The notes: generated by a model not told the origin, from the letters alone. A stretch of DNA of 64,000 bases from Glaciimonas sp. PAMC28666 (GCF_016917355.1 NZ_CP070304.1:3286001-3350000); one strand, 5' to 3'. Shown: positions 28,202 through 37,329, numbered from the stretch's first letter. Translations and numbers: made by a program.

Positions 28202-29179
28202 ATGGCATCAACCTCGCCCAAAAGAATTCGTGTGCCTCTCGATGGCGTATTGTTGCTAGACAAAGCTGTCGGTTGGTCCAGTAACGATGCACTGATCAAA
28301 GCCAAGCGCTTGATGAATGCAATGAAAGCCGGCCATACGGGCACGCTGGATCCGTTTGCAACCGGGGTGTTGCCGTTGTGTTTTGGTGAGGCGACCAAGT
28401 TTGCGCAAGATTTACTGGATGCTGACAAAACGTATGAAGCAGTGATCCATCTGGGTCAGACTACGACGACCGGAGATACCGAGGGGGAGGTACTGGCGAC
28501 CCGTGGTGTCGATGTTACAAAAGAACAAATCGAGACTGCGTTAGCGCAATTTCGCGGCGATATCAAACAGGTTCCTCCAATGTATTCTGCCCTCAAGCGC
28601 GACGGCAAGCCATTGTACGAATATGCGCGTGCCGGTATCACATTGGAGCGTGAAGCGCGTGACGTCACGATTCATCTGCTTGAATTTATTGATTATCAGG
28701 CGCCGTATTTAAAGGTGCGGGTGGTCTGCAGTAAAGGTACTTATATCCGCGTATTGGGCGAAGATATTGGCGCTGCGCTGGGTTGTGGTGCGCATCTGAA
28801 CGCATTACGACGGACTCAGGTGGGTCATTTAACGTTGTCGGGTTGTCTGACTCTGGACGCACTGACCGCAATACCGGAGGATGAGCGGACGCCGTTATTG
28901 GCGTCAGTAGATAGTCTTTTGCTGACATTTCCGGCAGTTGTGTTGACGGAGCCTTTGGCGCAGCGGTTTTTGCAAGGTCAGCGTCTGACACTGGTTAAAG
29001 AAGGTGTTCCGCTTCCTTCAGGCACCGGTCGCGTGCGCGTGTATCTGGAAAAGTCGGATACGGGGCAGGCGGGCGAAGCAACCGTCCAACAATTATTAGG
29101 CACCGCCCAATTTCATGACTATGGTGTCCTGGCACCCGAACGATTGGTGTCGACCGCCTTAAAAAATAGCAATAACTGA
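28202..29179 (+). CDS. truB: tRNA pseudouridine-55 synthase TruB
   Basis: A 325-residue enzyme that isomerises U55 in the T-loop of elongator tRNAs. GHTGTLDPFATGVLPL carries the catalytic Asp50; the RFRGDIKQVPPMYSA-like segment and KGTYIRVLGEDIG follow, with a C-terminal PUA-type domain. It is preceded by a 163-bp gap after rbfA. In E. coli rpsO follows; here typA does, with its own promoter. Confidence 0.96.
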   Translation: MASTSPKRIRVPLDGVLLLDKAVGWSSNDALIKAKRLMNAMKAGHTGTLDPFATGVLPLCFGEATKFAQDLLDADKTYEAVIHLGQTTTTGDTEGEVLATRGVDVTKEQIETALAQFRGDIKQVPPMYSALKRDGKPLYEYARAGITLEREARDVTIHLLEFIDYQAPYLKVRVVCSKGTYIRVLGEDIGAALGCGAHLNALRRTQVGHLTLSGCLTLDALTAIPEDERTPLLASVDSLLLTFPAVVLTEPLAQRFLQGQRLTLVKEGVPLPSGTGRVRVYLEKSDTGQAGEATVQQLLGTAQFHDYGVLAPERLVSTALKNSNN

Positions 29180-29286
29180 TACGCGGTCTGGTGTTAAAGA
29201 CATTGTATTTTTAAAAAAATAAAGCAAAACTACACATTCCAACCCTTTGAAGTTAAAAGGCTTTTGCTAGTTCTTGCACTGCATCA

Positions 29287-29295
29287 TGTTATAAT
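29287..29295 (+). promoter_or_regulatory. Extended -10 promoter of typA
   Basis: TG-T-TATAAT is an exact extended -10 element, 127 bp before the chosen typA start. No good -35 lies at 17 bp, which extended -10 promoters do not need. A TTGCTA 20 bp upstream is the nearest candidate. Confidence 0.65.
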
Positions 29296-29421
29296 GCTGG
29301 GTCTCCCGAATTCCGTTGCATTTTCCAGGCCTCTCAGGGTTTGTACTGCGCGGGCTTTTACCGCGCACTTGCTGCGTTAATTACCGAATTCCTTACTGAA
29401 TTCCTCTATATCCATAACAAT

Positions 29422-31257
29422 ATGTCAAACATAAAACGCGCTATCCGCAACATTGCCATTATTGCTCACGTCGATCATGGTAAAACCACTTTGGTCGACC
29501 AACTTTTGCGTCAATCCGGTACCTTCCGCGACAATCAGCACGTTGATGCGCGCGTCATGGATTCGAACGATATTGAAAAAGAGCGCGGCATTACGATTCT
29601 GTCGAAAAACTGCGCGGTCGAATACGAAGGCACACATATCAACATCGTTGATACCCCGGGCCATGCCGACTTCGGTGGTGAAGTTGAGCGCGTGTTGTCA
29701 ATGGTTGACAGCGTGTTGCTGCTGGTGGATGCGTCGGAAGGACCAATGCCACAAACGCGTTTCGTTACGCGTAAAGCACTGGAACTGGGCCTCAAGCCGA
29801 TCGTTGTCATCAATAAAATTGATCGTCCGACTGCTCGTGCAGAGTGGGCCATCAACGCGACTTTCGAATTGTTCGACAAGCTGGGTGCGACCGAAGAGCA
29901 ACTTGACTTCCCAGTTGTCTACGCTTCGGCCTTGAACGGTTACGCCAGCCTGGATCCGACAGTACGCGAAGGCACAATGACACCGTTGTTCGACGCGGTG
30001 TTAGAGCACGTTCCTGCACGCGAAGACGATCCGGATGGTCCGTTGCAATTGCAAATTACTTCGCTGGAATATTCGTCTTACGTTGGTAAGATCGGCGTTG
30101 GCCGTATCTTGAGCGGACGCGTCAGAGCGTTGCAAGATGTCGTTCTCCTGAACGGTCCGGATGACAAGCCGACCCGCGCGCGTATCAACCAGGTACTGAC
30201 ATTCAAAGGTTTGGACCGTGTATTGGTTGACGAAGCACTGGCTGGCGACATCGTTCTGATCAACGGTATTGAAGAGATCGGTATCGGCACCACTATTTGT
30301 GCTCCTGATGCGCCAAAAGGCCTGCCGATGCTAAAAGTGGATGAGCCAACATTGACGATGAATTTCATGGTCAATAACTCACCATTGGCAGGACGTGAAG
30401 GCAAATTCGTAACGACACGTCAGATTCGTGACCGTCTCGACCGTGAATTGAAGGGCAACATGGCTTTACGCGTGGTCCCGGCTGAAAATGACGATTCGAC
30501 CTATGAAGTTTCGGGTCGCGGCGAATTGCATCTGACGATCCTGATCGAAAACATGCGTCGTGAAGGTTTCGAGTTGGCTGTTTCGCGTCCTCGCGTTGTC
30601 TACAAAATGGTTGATGGTGTCCGTCAGGAGCCGTATGAAAACCTGACCGTCGATGTCGAAGAAGCGAACCAGGGCGGCGTCATGGAAGAATTGGGTCGCC
30701 GTCGCGGTGATTTGCAAAACATGGAACCGGATGGCAAAGGCCGTGTTCGTCTTGAGTACCGTATTCCTGCGCGTGGCCTGATCGGTTTCCAGGGCGAATT
30801 CATGACATTGACACGCGGCACTGGCTTGATGAGTCACGTGTTTGATGAATACGCACCAGTTGACAATACCAAGGCTGAATTGGGCGGTCGTCGCAATGGC
30901 GTATTGGTTTCACAAGATGATGGCGCAGCCGTTGCTTACGCTATCTGGAAGCTGCAAGAGCGCGGCCGTATGTTTGTCAGCCACAATGATCCAGTGTATG
31001 AAGGCATGATCATTGGTATTCACTCACGTGACAACGATCTGGTCGTTAACCCGATCAAGGGCAAGCAACTGACTAACGTGCGTTCGTCAGGTACTGATGA
31101 AGCAGTGCGTCTGGTAACGCCGATCCAGATGTCTTTGGAATACGCGGTTGAATTCATTGAAGATGATGAATTGGTCGAAGTAACACCGAAGAGCATTCGT
31201 TTGCGTAAGCGTCATTTGAAAGAAACAGATCGTAAAAAAGCATCGCGCGATTCTTAA
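29422..31257 (+). CDS. typA: Ribosome-associated GTPase TypA/BipA
   Basis: A 611-residue translational GTPase that acts in ribosome assembly and stress or cold adaptation. AHVDHGKTT (residues 16-23), the RGITI switch I, DTPGHADF and NKIDRP form the G domain; the EF-G-like domains and the BipA-specific C-terminus ([19 protein letters not shown]) follow. The frame is open upstream to 29341, but ATG 29422 gives the standard [13 protein letters not shown] start. It ends at a strong terminator. Confidence 0.97.
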   Translation: MSNIKRAIRNIAIIAHVDHGKTTLVDQLLRQSGTFRDNQHVDARVMDSNDIEKERGITILSKNCAVEYEGTHINIVDTPGHADFGGEVERVLSMVDSVLLLVDASEGPMPQTRFVTRKALELGLKPIVVINKIDRPTARAEWAINATFELFDKLGATEEQLDFPVVYASALNGYASLDPTVREGTMTPLFDAVLEHVPAREDDPDGPLQLQITSLEYSSYVGKIGVGRILSGRVRALQDVVLLNGPDDKPTRARINQVLTFKGLDRVLVDEALAGDIVLINGIEEIGIGTTICAPDAPKGLPMLKVDEPTLTMNFMVNNSPLAGREGKFVTTRQIRDRLDRELKGNMALRVVPAENDDSTYEVSGRGELHLTILIENMRREGFELAVSRPRVVYKMVDGVRQEPYENLTVDVEEANQGGVMEELGRRRGDLQNMEPDGKGRVRLEYRIPARGLIGFQGEFMTLTRGTGLMSHVFDEYAPVDNTKAELGGRRNGVLVSQDDGAAVAYAIWKLQERGRMFVSHNDPVYEGMIIGIHSRDNDLVVNPIKGKQLTNVRSSGTDEAVRLVTPIQMSLEYAVEFIEDDELVEVTPKSIRLRKRHLKETDRKKASRDS

Positions 31258-31335
31258 TTGAGAAACGCTTGATTTGTATTTGATTCGGCTGGCGAACATT
31301 TTTTCGCTGCCGTTTCTGTCAAATCAACTGGTGTC

Positions 31336-31387
31336 AAACCCGTCAAGTGTGTAAGGCGCATTGCCTTTCACAATTGCCGGGTTTTTT
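31336..31387 (+). terminator. Intrinsic terminator after typA
   Basis: AAACCCG and CGGGTTT form the base, an inner near-perfect TGTGTAAGGC/GCCTTTCACA stem extends it, and six T follow. Confidence 0.85.
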
Positions 31388-31486
31388 GCGTTTATGGCTA
31401 TCGTCCGCCACCTGGCTGGCTACGTTCTGCGCGTTTTAAGCGAAGGCGGTAAACTAAATGTCTACCCTTGATAGGATATCCCCGCT

Positions 31487-32479
31487 ATGAACACGGCTAA
31501 TTCTACGATGACACGACGTCTAGGTAACTCCCCGTTGCATGTACCATCTCTGACTTTTGGGGGAAATGTCTTCGGCTGGACAATTGATGAATCGACCTCG
31601 TTTCTTCTGCTCGATAAATTGGTCGATGCAGGATTGAATTTTATTGATACCGCAGATGTTTATTCGCGTTGGGTGCCGGGCCATCAAGGAGGAGAGTCCG
31701 AGACAATCCTAGGCAACTGGGTAAAACGTAGCGGAAAGCGAGACCAAATAATCATCGCTACGAAGGTAGGGATGGCGATGGGTGAAAGCCTGAAAGGGCT
31801 GAGCAAAGCGTATATTCAAGAAGCAGTTGAAGCTTCGCTGAGGCGGTTGAATACGGATTATATCGACCTCTATCAATCACATGAAGATGACCCTTCGACG
31901 CCATTGGCCGAAACATTGGATGCTTACGCGCGCTTAATCAAGCAAGGAAAGGTGCGGGTTATCGGCGCGTCCAACTATTCTGCGCCGCGATTATTGGAAG
32001 CAATGGAGCTAAGCAAAGCGGAAAACTATCCAAGTTATCAGTCCTTGCAGCCTGAATATAATTTGTACGATCGCGCAGAGTATGAGAAGACGTTGGAGCC
32101 ATTAGTGCTGCAACGCGGGATAGGAGTCATCAGTTATTACGGATTAGCCAGTGGCTTTCTAAGCGGGAAATATCGAAGCGAAAAGGACTTGGGGAAAAGC
32201 CCGCGCGGACAAGCGGTAAAGCGCTATCTTGATCCGCGCGGCTTACGCATTTTGTCCGCGCTCGATCAGGTTGCTGCTCGTCTGGATGCCAATCCAGCGC
32301 AGGTCGCGTTGGCTTGGTTAATGGAGCGGCCAAGTATTACCGCACCGATTGCGAGTGCGACTACGTTAGCGCAGCTGGACGACTTAATCGCTGCCACGCG
32401 CCTGAAGTTGGACGTTGACGCTATAGCGCAATTAAATCAGGCCAGCGCTGAAAGCGACGAGGCTAGCAGGTTAAGTTAG
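31487..32479 (+). CDS. Aldo/keto reductase
   Basis: A 330-residue NADPH-dependent oxidoreductase with the (beta/alpha)8 fold. The catalytic set is visible: Asp in FIDTADVY with the proton-donor Tyr, Lys in IIIATKVG, and His in DLYQSHEDD. The sequence is closest in style to the YajO/YghZ-like group of reductases with broad aldehyde and ketone substrates, so no substrate is proposed. AGGA precedes the ATG. It is the last recognisable core gene before the accessory patch that ends at dusA. Confidence 0.92.
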   Translation: MNTANSTMTRRLGNSPLHVPSLTFGGNVFGWTIDESTSFLLLDKLVDAGLNFIDTADVYSRWVPGHQGGESETILGNWVKRSGKRDQIIIATKVGMAMGESLKGLSKAYIQEAVEASLRRLNTDYIDLYQSHEDDPSTPLAETLDAYARLIKQGKVRVIGASNYSAPRLLEAMELSKAENYPSYQSLQPEYNLYDRAEYEKTLEPLVLQRGIGVISYYGLASGFLSGKYRSEKDLGKSPRGQAVKRYLDPRGLRILSALDQVAARLDANPAQVALAWLMERPSITAPIASATTLAQLDDLIAATRLKLDVDAIAQLNQASAESDEASRLS

Positions 32480-32748
32480 AAAGAAGGTCTTTCGTGGGAC
32501 GACCAAAAGGACTGCCCGGCATAGAAGGGAAGGGTAGCCACGTACGTGTTGTTATACGAGTAACTGCGAGGGTTTCTTTCATTCTCTAAATAAGAAGGAC
32601 CAATTTATTGGTTACGATAAAGATCAGGCGTAAAATACTATGTGGCAACTTAGACCGTCATATTCAACTGAAGAGTGAACTTGAATAACAGATAATCCTG
32701 TATTCAACTATCGTGACACTCTTCGCCGGCATTTTATATGAGGCTGAC
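32480..32748. other. Intergenic region before the accessory patch
   Basis: About 270 bp. A/T-rich from 32560 on, with no gene, terminator or repeat that I can support. It may hold one edge of the insertion discussed for dusA. Confidence 0.35.
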
Positions 32749-33138
32749 ATGGAGTTCATTCCATTCGAAGTAGTAACTGTTTCTGAAGCCAAAGCCGTCC
32801 TCGAAAAAGATCATGTAGCGGACGAAAAAGAAGTGAACTGGGAGCATGTTCGGCGCTCGGAAAGTCCTTCTGACGTCAAACTTAATGCCGCAACTTATAA
32901 ATGGGTATTGACGCTGCCGGTAGAGGTTTGGCCTTTATGGCTTATGAAATACTTTCCGCGAATAGCAAACCAGTTTGCAGATACGTGGGGCTATCGATCA
33001 GCCTGCGAGGCCTTATTTGAGCAACTTTTAATGGATCAAAGAGGAACGCGCAAAGGGTTCCCCATGACGATATCCCGCGAAATCATGGCATTAAAGCTAT
33101 GTTTCGAAAGCTCCTCGATCACCCCTCAAATTGTTTGA
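32749..33138 (+). CDS. Protein of unknown function, 129 aa
   Basis: I do not recognise a named family. ATG 32749 is chosen because GAGG lies nine bases upstream; GTG 32713 would add 12 residues. The protein has no signal peptide or membrane helix. Its best-formed part is the second half (LPVEVWPLWLMKYFPRIANQ..., a tryptophan/proline-rich region, then a DQRGTRKGFP turn and a helix), which looks like a small folded domain. It sits in lower-G+C sequence between a core reductase and a cupin gene, inside the patch with a decayed integrase, so it may be cargo of a lost element. Confidence 0.55.
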   Translation: MEFIPFEVVTVSEAKAVLEKDHVADEKEVNWEHVRRSESPSDVKLNAATYKWVLTLPVEVWPLWLMKYFPRIANQFADTWGYRSACEALFEQLLMDQRGTRKGFPMTISREIMALKLCFESSSITPQIV

Positions 33139-33486
33139 GCGCGCCATTAACTGGCAGCATTAATAAAGCGTTCGTGGATGTAGTTACGTCCGATAAGTTT
33201 ATGCGAACAGTAAAGTCGCCACCTAATAGCATTGTCATATGGAATGTTATTTTGGTGGCGATCTCGATTTAGCAGATCGTGATAATGTTAGATTGTTTTT
33301 AAATTTATAACTGGAAAAAAGATTTTTTCCAGCAAAAATAATTCAGAGCATTGCCTTGGATTTAAGGGTCTATTGGCGATCTGATGTAATTAGCCGTAAG
33401 CACCCAATTTTTTCGTGTGGGAGTGATAGATTTAATCCGGACAACCTCGACCGTAAATGGTTGATAGAAAAATAACAGGATGCGAT
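33139..33486. other. A/T-rich intergenic region, about 350 bp
   Basis: No supported gene. A 46-codon stretch is open at 33143-33278 but has no start or ribosome site. A perfect CTGGAAAAAA-GA-TTTTTTCCAG dyad (33311-33332) is the only clear structure; its two-base centre makes it a palindrome rather than a hairpin with a normal loop. Confidence 0.4.
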
Positions 33487-33762
33487 ATGGATCAGACTGA
33501 ATTTAAAAGTATTATCGCTAGAGAAGGATTTGCAGAAGGGTTGATTGTAGACAGAGATTCGAATGGATTTCTTGATACACATGTCCACCCGTTTGAAGCA
33601 AAAGCATTGATTTTGACGGGCGAGCTGCGTATGCGTGTAGGAAAAGTAGAGCAAGTTTATACGCCCGGCAGCGTGTTCCACCTGCTGCCAAACGTACCGC
33701 ACGCAGAAAATTATGGCCCTGAAGGCGTAAGGTATTTAGTCGGTAGGAAAGAACCGACCTAA
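33487..33762 (+). CDS. Small cupin-domain protein
   Basis: A 91-residue single-domain cupin. Motif 1 is HVHPFEAKALILTGELRM (with the His-x-His and Glu metal ligands), and motif 2 is GSVFHLLPNVPHAEN. Such proteins bind a metal and act as small dioxygenases, isomerases or sensors; nothing here narrows it. ATG 33487 follows ACAGGATGCGAT with a weak ribosome site; an upstream in-frame start at 33457 is less likely. It is transcribed alone. Confidence 0.85.
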   Translation: MDQTEFKSIIAREGFAEGLIVDRDSNGFLDTHVHPFEAKALILTGELRMRVGKVEQVYTPGSVFHLLPNVPHAENYGPEGVRYLVGRKEPT

Positions 33763-33856
33763 GCAAGGGTGAACTTCAACTGACAGGCAATAACCGTCAA
33801 CGGCTTTTTTTCATGAGACCGTTCAACGCGCTCGAGCTTTCGGGTTTACTGGATGA

Positions 33857-33899
33857 TTGTGAGAGGGCACAGCCTTGTATATAATTTTTGTTATATACA
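33857..33899 (+). promoter_or_regulatory. Promoter and palindromic operator of the toxin-antitoxin remnant
   Basis: TTGTGA (33857-33862), 17 bp, and TATAAT (33880-33885) form a promoter. A perfect 9-base dyad TGTATATAA-N6-TTATATACA (33876-33899) covers the -10 and ends at the Shine-Dalgarno AGGAGG (33899-33904). This is the usual layout for autorepression by an antitoxin dimer. Confidence 0.75.
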
Positions 33900-33909
33900 G
33901 GAGGTTTGT

Positions 33910-34137
33910 ATACTTACTTTTAAAGTAACAAGTGTTGGTTCGTCGGGAGGGTTTATCCTTAACGAGGAAGCAAAAGCTAAACTGAATGTTCAAAAGGGCG
34001 ACACGCTATACATGACGGATGCGGCTGATGGGGGCTATCGGATTACATCCTGCAATTCAAACTTCCAGCGTCAAATGTCTCTCGCTGAGCAAACCATGCA
34101 CGATGACCGGGAAATTTTACGGGCATTAGCTAAATGA
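33910..34137 (+). CDS. AbrB/MazE-type antitoxin, apparent ATA start
   Basis: About 75 residues with the swapped-hairpin AbrB fold (FKVTSVGSSGGFILNEEAKAKLNVQKGDTLYMT) and a C-terminal toxin-binding tail. A perfect AGGAGG sits five bases before codon ATA 33910, exactly where homologues known to me begin with Met-Leu-Thr-Phe. An in-frame ATG exists at 33853, but it lies upstream of the promoter's -10. The start has therefore probably mutated from ATG to ATA, and expression would be weak. It overlaps the doc remnant by four bases (ATGA). AbrB-Doc pairs regulate themselves through the operator just upstream. Confidence 0.7.
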   Translation: MLTFKVTSVGSSGGFILNEEAKAKLNVQKGDTLYMTDAADGGYRITSCNSNFQRQMSLAEQTMHDDREILRALAK

Positions 34138-34521
34138 CGGCATGGCGTTGGATCTGACGAGATTAGCGTACGCTATACATGAGAGCCAATTGGCGACGCA
34201 CGGCGGTTTAGACGGGATACGCGATAAAAATGCGGTTGAGTTGGCAATGGTTCGCCCGGAACAGCTCGAAATCGATCGTGAGTCGAAGCCGGACGCCGCA
34301 GACTAGCGGCCGACTACGCTTATGGTTTGGCCCGTAATCACGGATTTAGCGATGGAAACAAGCGCACAGCAAGGGTAATTGCGCGTGTGTTTCTTGCCGA
34401 TGATGCCATCAAACTTGAATTTTTTGTAGTTGAGGCGATCCGGACCATGGAGCAAACGGCAGGCCGCCTGCTCAGCGAATCGGAGTTGGCCCATTGGTTC
34501 CGAAAGTGGATTGTTCGCTAG
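34134..34521 (+). pseudogene. Doc (Fic-fold) toxin, broken by two frameshifts
   Basis: Three successive frames encode one Doc protein. Frame A starts at ATG 34134 (MTAWRWI, then TGA at 34155). Frame B covers about 34154-34303 (LTRLAYAIHESQLATHGG... to a TAG at 34304). Frame C covers about 34303-34521 (LAADYAYGLARN, then the Fic motif HGFSDGNKRTA, to TAG). Each step equals loss of one base; restoring both gives about 129 codons, the normal Doc length. Intact Doc phosphorylates EF-Tu. The Fic motif itself is preserved, so the decay is recent, or the breaks are sequencing errors. Confidence 0.8.
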
Positions 34522-34858
34522 GTTCTACGTACCTGCGTAAATCTTTCGCTCGTATTTGCCTTCATTTTTGTGTATCTTTGGTCATCATTTTCAAGTCTGT
34601 GCCCTGATACTAACGCGACTTGCTTGATACGGTACCCTTGCTCAAACAGACGCGAAATCGCCTCGTGTCGCAAATCAAGACATCTTAGATTAACAATAAC
34701 TTGAGCTTTGGAAGCGCGCGCCAAAAGACTACTAATTGTTTCCATTAGTTACCAGACCATTCTTGCGCCATTCCTTTGGTGACGAACGACTTGCTGATAG
34801 ACTTATGTCCTTTTCGTCGAATCGTCGCGAACAAAGTTACGCCGCGCCTAAATAGTTG
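34518..34858 (-). pseudogene. Tyrosine recombinase (integrase) remnant with large internal deletion
   Basis: Read on the minus strand, about 34858-34745 encodes an N-terminal integrase piece (TLFATIRRKGHKSISKSF, then KGMAQEW), typical of the arm-binding domain, ending at TAA. It overlaps, in another frame, the ATG (34745) of a 75-residue C-terminal piece (LDLRHEAISRLFEQG, LVSGHR, QRYT). An intact enzyme is about 330 residues, so roughly two thirds are lost. Box II, normally His-x-x-Arg, reads Leu-x-x-Arg. The end overlaps the doc remnant tail-to-tail. It lies 110 bp from the dusA start. Confidence 0.75.
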
Positions 34859-34969
34859 CCATCTGCCTCATGATATTTTGATGCAATGAAGCATAAAATA
34901 TCAAGTAAATCGGCGAAGTATGACGTCAATTGCATCAATAAATAACGATTAAAATCAGTATAAATATCA

Positions 34970-35971
34970 ATGAAATCAAAGAATTACGGTAAAAGGCGCA
35001 TATCCGTTGCGCCCATGATGGACTGGACTGACAAGCACTGTCGCGTCTTCCATCGACAGATCACTCGCCATACCTGGCTTTACACTGAAATGGTAACGAC
35101 GGGAGCGCTATTGCATGGCGACGTGCCGCGTCATCTTGACTTCAATGATGAAGAGCATCCGATTGCGCTGCAGTTGGGCGGCAGCGATCCCGCTGATTTG
35201 GCGAAAAGCGCTAAATTAGGTGAGCAATGGGGTTACGATGAGATCAACCTGAATTGCGGCTGTCCTTCCGAGCGTGTACAAAAGGGCGCTTTTGGCGCTT
35301 GCCTGATGGCTGAAGCAGACTTGGTTGCCGACGGCGTGAAGGCAATGCGCGATGCCGTGGCTATTGACGTCACGGTCAAGCACCGAATTGGCATCAATGA
35401 CATTGAATCTTACGATTTTGTCCGGGATTTTGTCGGGACGGTATCGGAAGCTGGTTGTCAGACATTTATTGTTCATGCGCGGAATGCGATTTTAAAGGGC
35501 TTGAGCCCTAAAGAAAATCGCGAGATCCCGCCTCTTAAATATGATTTTGCTTACCAGTTGAAGCGTGATTTTCCGAATCTGGAAATTATCATCAACGGGG
35601 CGATCAAAACGACAGCTGAAATCGATCTTCATTTGCTGCACGTAGATGGTGTGATGCTTGGACGCGAGGCTTACCATAATCCTTATCTGATGGCAGATTT
35701 TGACGCACGTTACTATGCGGATGGGGAAACTGCCGTGAAGTCACGCGCAGAAGTGGTAGAAATGATGATGCCTTACATTCGTCGTCAGCTCGCGTTGTAC
35801 GGTCGCGACGGAAACGGTCTGCGTTTAAATAGTATTACCCGCCATATGTTGGGATTGATGGCTGGTTTGCCGGGCGCAAGGGGATTTCGGCAAGTGTTGT
35901 CTGACTCGAAAAAGCTCGCGACCGGAGATCCCGCGCTATTATTGGAAGCCATGCAGCGCATGTCGCTATAG
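34970..35971 (+). CDS. dusA: tRNA-dihydrouridine synthase A
   Basis: A 333-residue FMN enzyme that reduces U20/U20a in the D-loop of tRNAs. ISVAPMMDWTDKHCR is the N-terminal FMN-binding strand, LNCGCPSERVQKGAFGACLM contains the catalytic Cys98, and VKHRIGI and VHARNA follow. The ATG at 34970 lacks a strong ribosome site, and the 100 bp before it are A/T-rich. The 5' end of dusA is a documented attachment site for integrative elements, which fits the integrase remnant immediately upstream on the opposite strand. The gene itself is intact. Confidence 0.95.
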   Translation: MKSKNYGKRRISVAPMMDWTDKHCRVFHRQITRHTWLYTEMVTTGALLHGDVPRHLDFNDEEHPIALQLGGSDPADLAKSAKLGEQWGYDEINLNCGCPSERVQKGAFGACLMAEADLVADGVKAMRDAVAIDVTVKHRIGINDIESYDFVRDFVGTVSEAGCQTFIVHARNAILKGLSPKENREIPPLKYDFAYQLKRDFPNLEIIINGAIKTTAEIDLHLLHVDGVMLGREAYHNPYLMADFDARYYADGETAVKSRAEVVEMMMPYIRRQLALYGRDGNGLRLNSITRHMLGLMAGLPGARGFRQVLSDSKKLATGDPALLLEAMQRMSL

Positions 35972-36219
35972 TCGCCAATTACTGCAGTGATTGGCAATCT
36001 GGATCATGTGCGTATGGCCATTCCGTTTTGACGATAAGTTGGAATGTTGGATTGTTTTCTTTGCAGAGTGTCGTTTGAGCTGTCGTCACCTTCGCAGGAC
36101 TTAATGATCATTGCTGTTTAAGTAGCGTCTGGTTGAACGTCGCCGATGCATAAATCTATTAAAATGACGGCTTAATGTTACGTTACAGCCGTTCAATACC
36201 GGCCTTTCAGGGCAACGAT

Positions 36220-37329
36220 ATGTCAATAGCAACAACAGAAGAAATTATCGCCGAATTACGCGCTGGTCGCATGGTCATTCTGATCGATGAAGAAGATAGA
36301 GAAAATGAAGGTGATTTGGTTCTTGCAGCAGATTTTGTCACGCCCGAGGCCATTAATTTCATGGCACGATACGCAAGGGGCTTAATTTGCCTCACATTGA
36401 CGGAGGAGCGTTGCGCGCAGTTGGAGTTGGGGATGATGACCAGCCGCAACGGTACCGCGTATGGTACTAATTTTACCGTCTCGATTGAAGCGGCAGAAGG
36501 CGTAACCACCGGTATCTCCGCCGCTGATCGGGCTCGGACGATCCAGGTGGCTGTAGCAAAAAATACAAAAGCGAGCGATATCGTTCAGCCTGGCCATATT
36601 TTCCCGGTCAAAGCAAAGAAGGGCGGCGTTTTAATGCGCGCTGGTCATACCGAGGCGGGATGCGATCTCACTCACATGGCGGGCTTGACACCGGCCTCGG
36701 TCATTTGTGAGATCCTTAACGACGACGGCAGCATGGCGCGTTTACCTGACCTGTTGGTGTTTGCCACAGAACATAACCTTAAGGTTGGTACAATTGCCGA
36801 TCTGATTCATTACCGTAGTCATCATGAGAGCGTAATCGAGCGGCTAGCTGAGCGCACGACGCATACTGCACAGGGAACGTTCAAGACCATTGCCTATCGC
36901 GACACGCCAAGCGGCGGGGCGCATCTGGCCTTAATGCATGGGACGCCGACGCCTGACGTAGAGACGTTAGTGCGGGTGCACCAGCCCGTCTCGATACTGG
37001 ACTTGTTAGAAACCCAGGCGACCAATCACTCCTGGAACATGACGTCGGCGCTGGAGGCGATTGCAGCCTCGCCTTGCGGCGTAGTGGTACTCCTGAATTG
37101 CGAGCAGTCTTCTGAGCAGATATTTGCGAAATTTGCGGCGCTTGCCGATTGTGCTGATGGCAATGTCACATTACCGCGACTGGATTTACGGACTTATGGC
37201 ATTGGCGCGCAGATTTTGAAGGATCTCGGAGTAGGTAAAATGAAATTGTTAGCCAGTCCGCGAAAAATGCCCTCAATGGTCGGGTTTGAGCTTGAGGTAA
37301 CCGGCTATCAAAACAAGCCGAATAGTTGA
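36220..37329 (+). CDS. ribB: 3,4-Dihydroxy-2-butanone 4-phosphate synthase with degenerate GTP-cyclohydrolase II domain (RibBX type)
   Basis: A 369-residue protein. Residues 1 to about 205 are a complete RibB (DEEDRENEGDLVLAA, GHTEAGCDLTHMAGL), which makes the four-carbon unit of riboflavin from ribulose 5-phosphate. Residues about 208-369 are a RibA-like domain that keeps VRVH and GIGAQILKDLGV but has lost the three-cysteine zinc site (the ECLTGD...RCDC part), so it cannot be an active GTP cyclohydrolase. A separate ribA is expected elsewhere. ATG 36220 matches family N-termini. No FMN riboswitch is visible upstream. ribH follows 190 bp on. Confidence 0.92.
   Translation: MSIATTEEIIAELRAGRMVILIDEEDRENEGDLVLAADFVTPEAINFMARYARGLICLTLTEERCAQLELGMMTSRNGTAYGTNFTVSIEAAEGVTTGISAADRARTIQVAVAKNTKASDIVQPGHIFPVKAKKGGVLMRAGHTEAGCDLTHMAGLTPASVICEILNDDGSMARLPDLLVFATEHNLKVGTIADLIHYRSHHESVIERLAERTTHTAQGTFKTIAYRDTPSGGAHLALMHGTPTPDVETLVRVHQPVSILDLLETQATNHSWNMTSALEAIAASPCGVVVLLNCEQSSEQIFAKFAALADCADGNVTLPRLDLRTYGIGAQILKDLGVGKMKLLASPRKMPSMVGFELEVTGYQNKPNS

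Noticed and set aside
29341-29421. Upstream extension of typA by 27 residues
   Set aside because: The extension has no ribosome site, and the standard BipA N-terminus begins at ATG 29422.
32480-34969. Intact prophage or active integrative element
   Set aside because: The integrase is deleted, doc is frameshifted, and no structural, replication or transfer gene is present.
35972-36219. Possible FMN riboswitch before ribB
   Set aside because: The conserved RFN blocks (AGGGCGGGG and CCCACCGGCGG-like segments) are absent.
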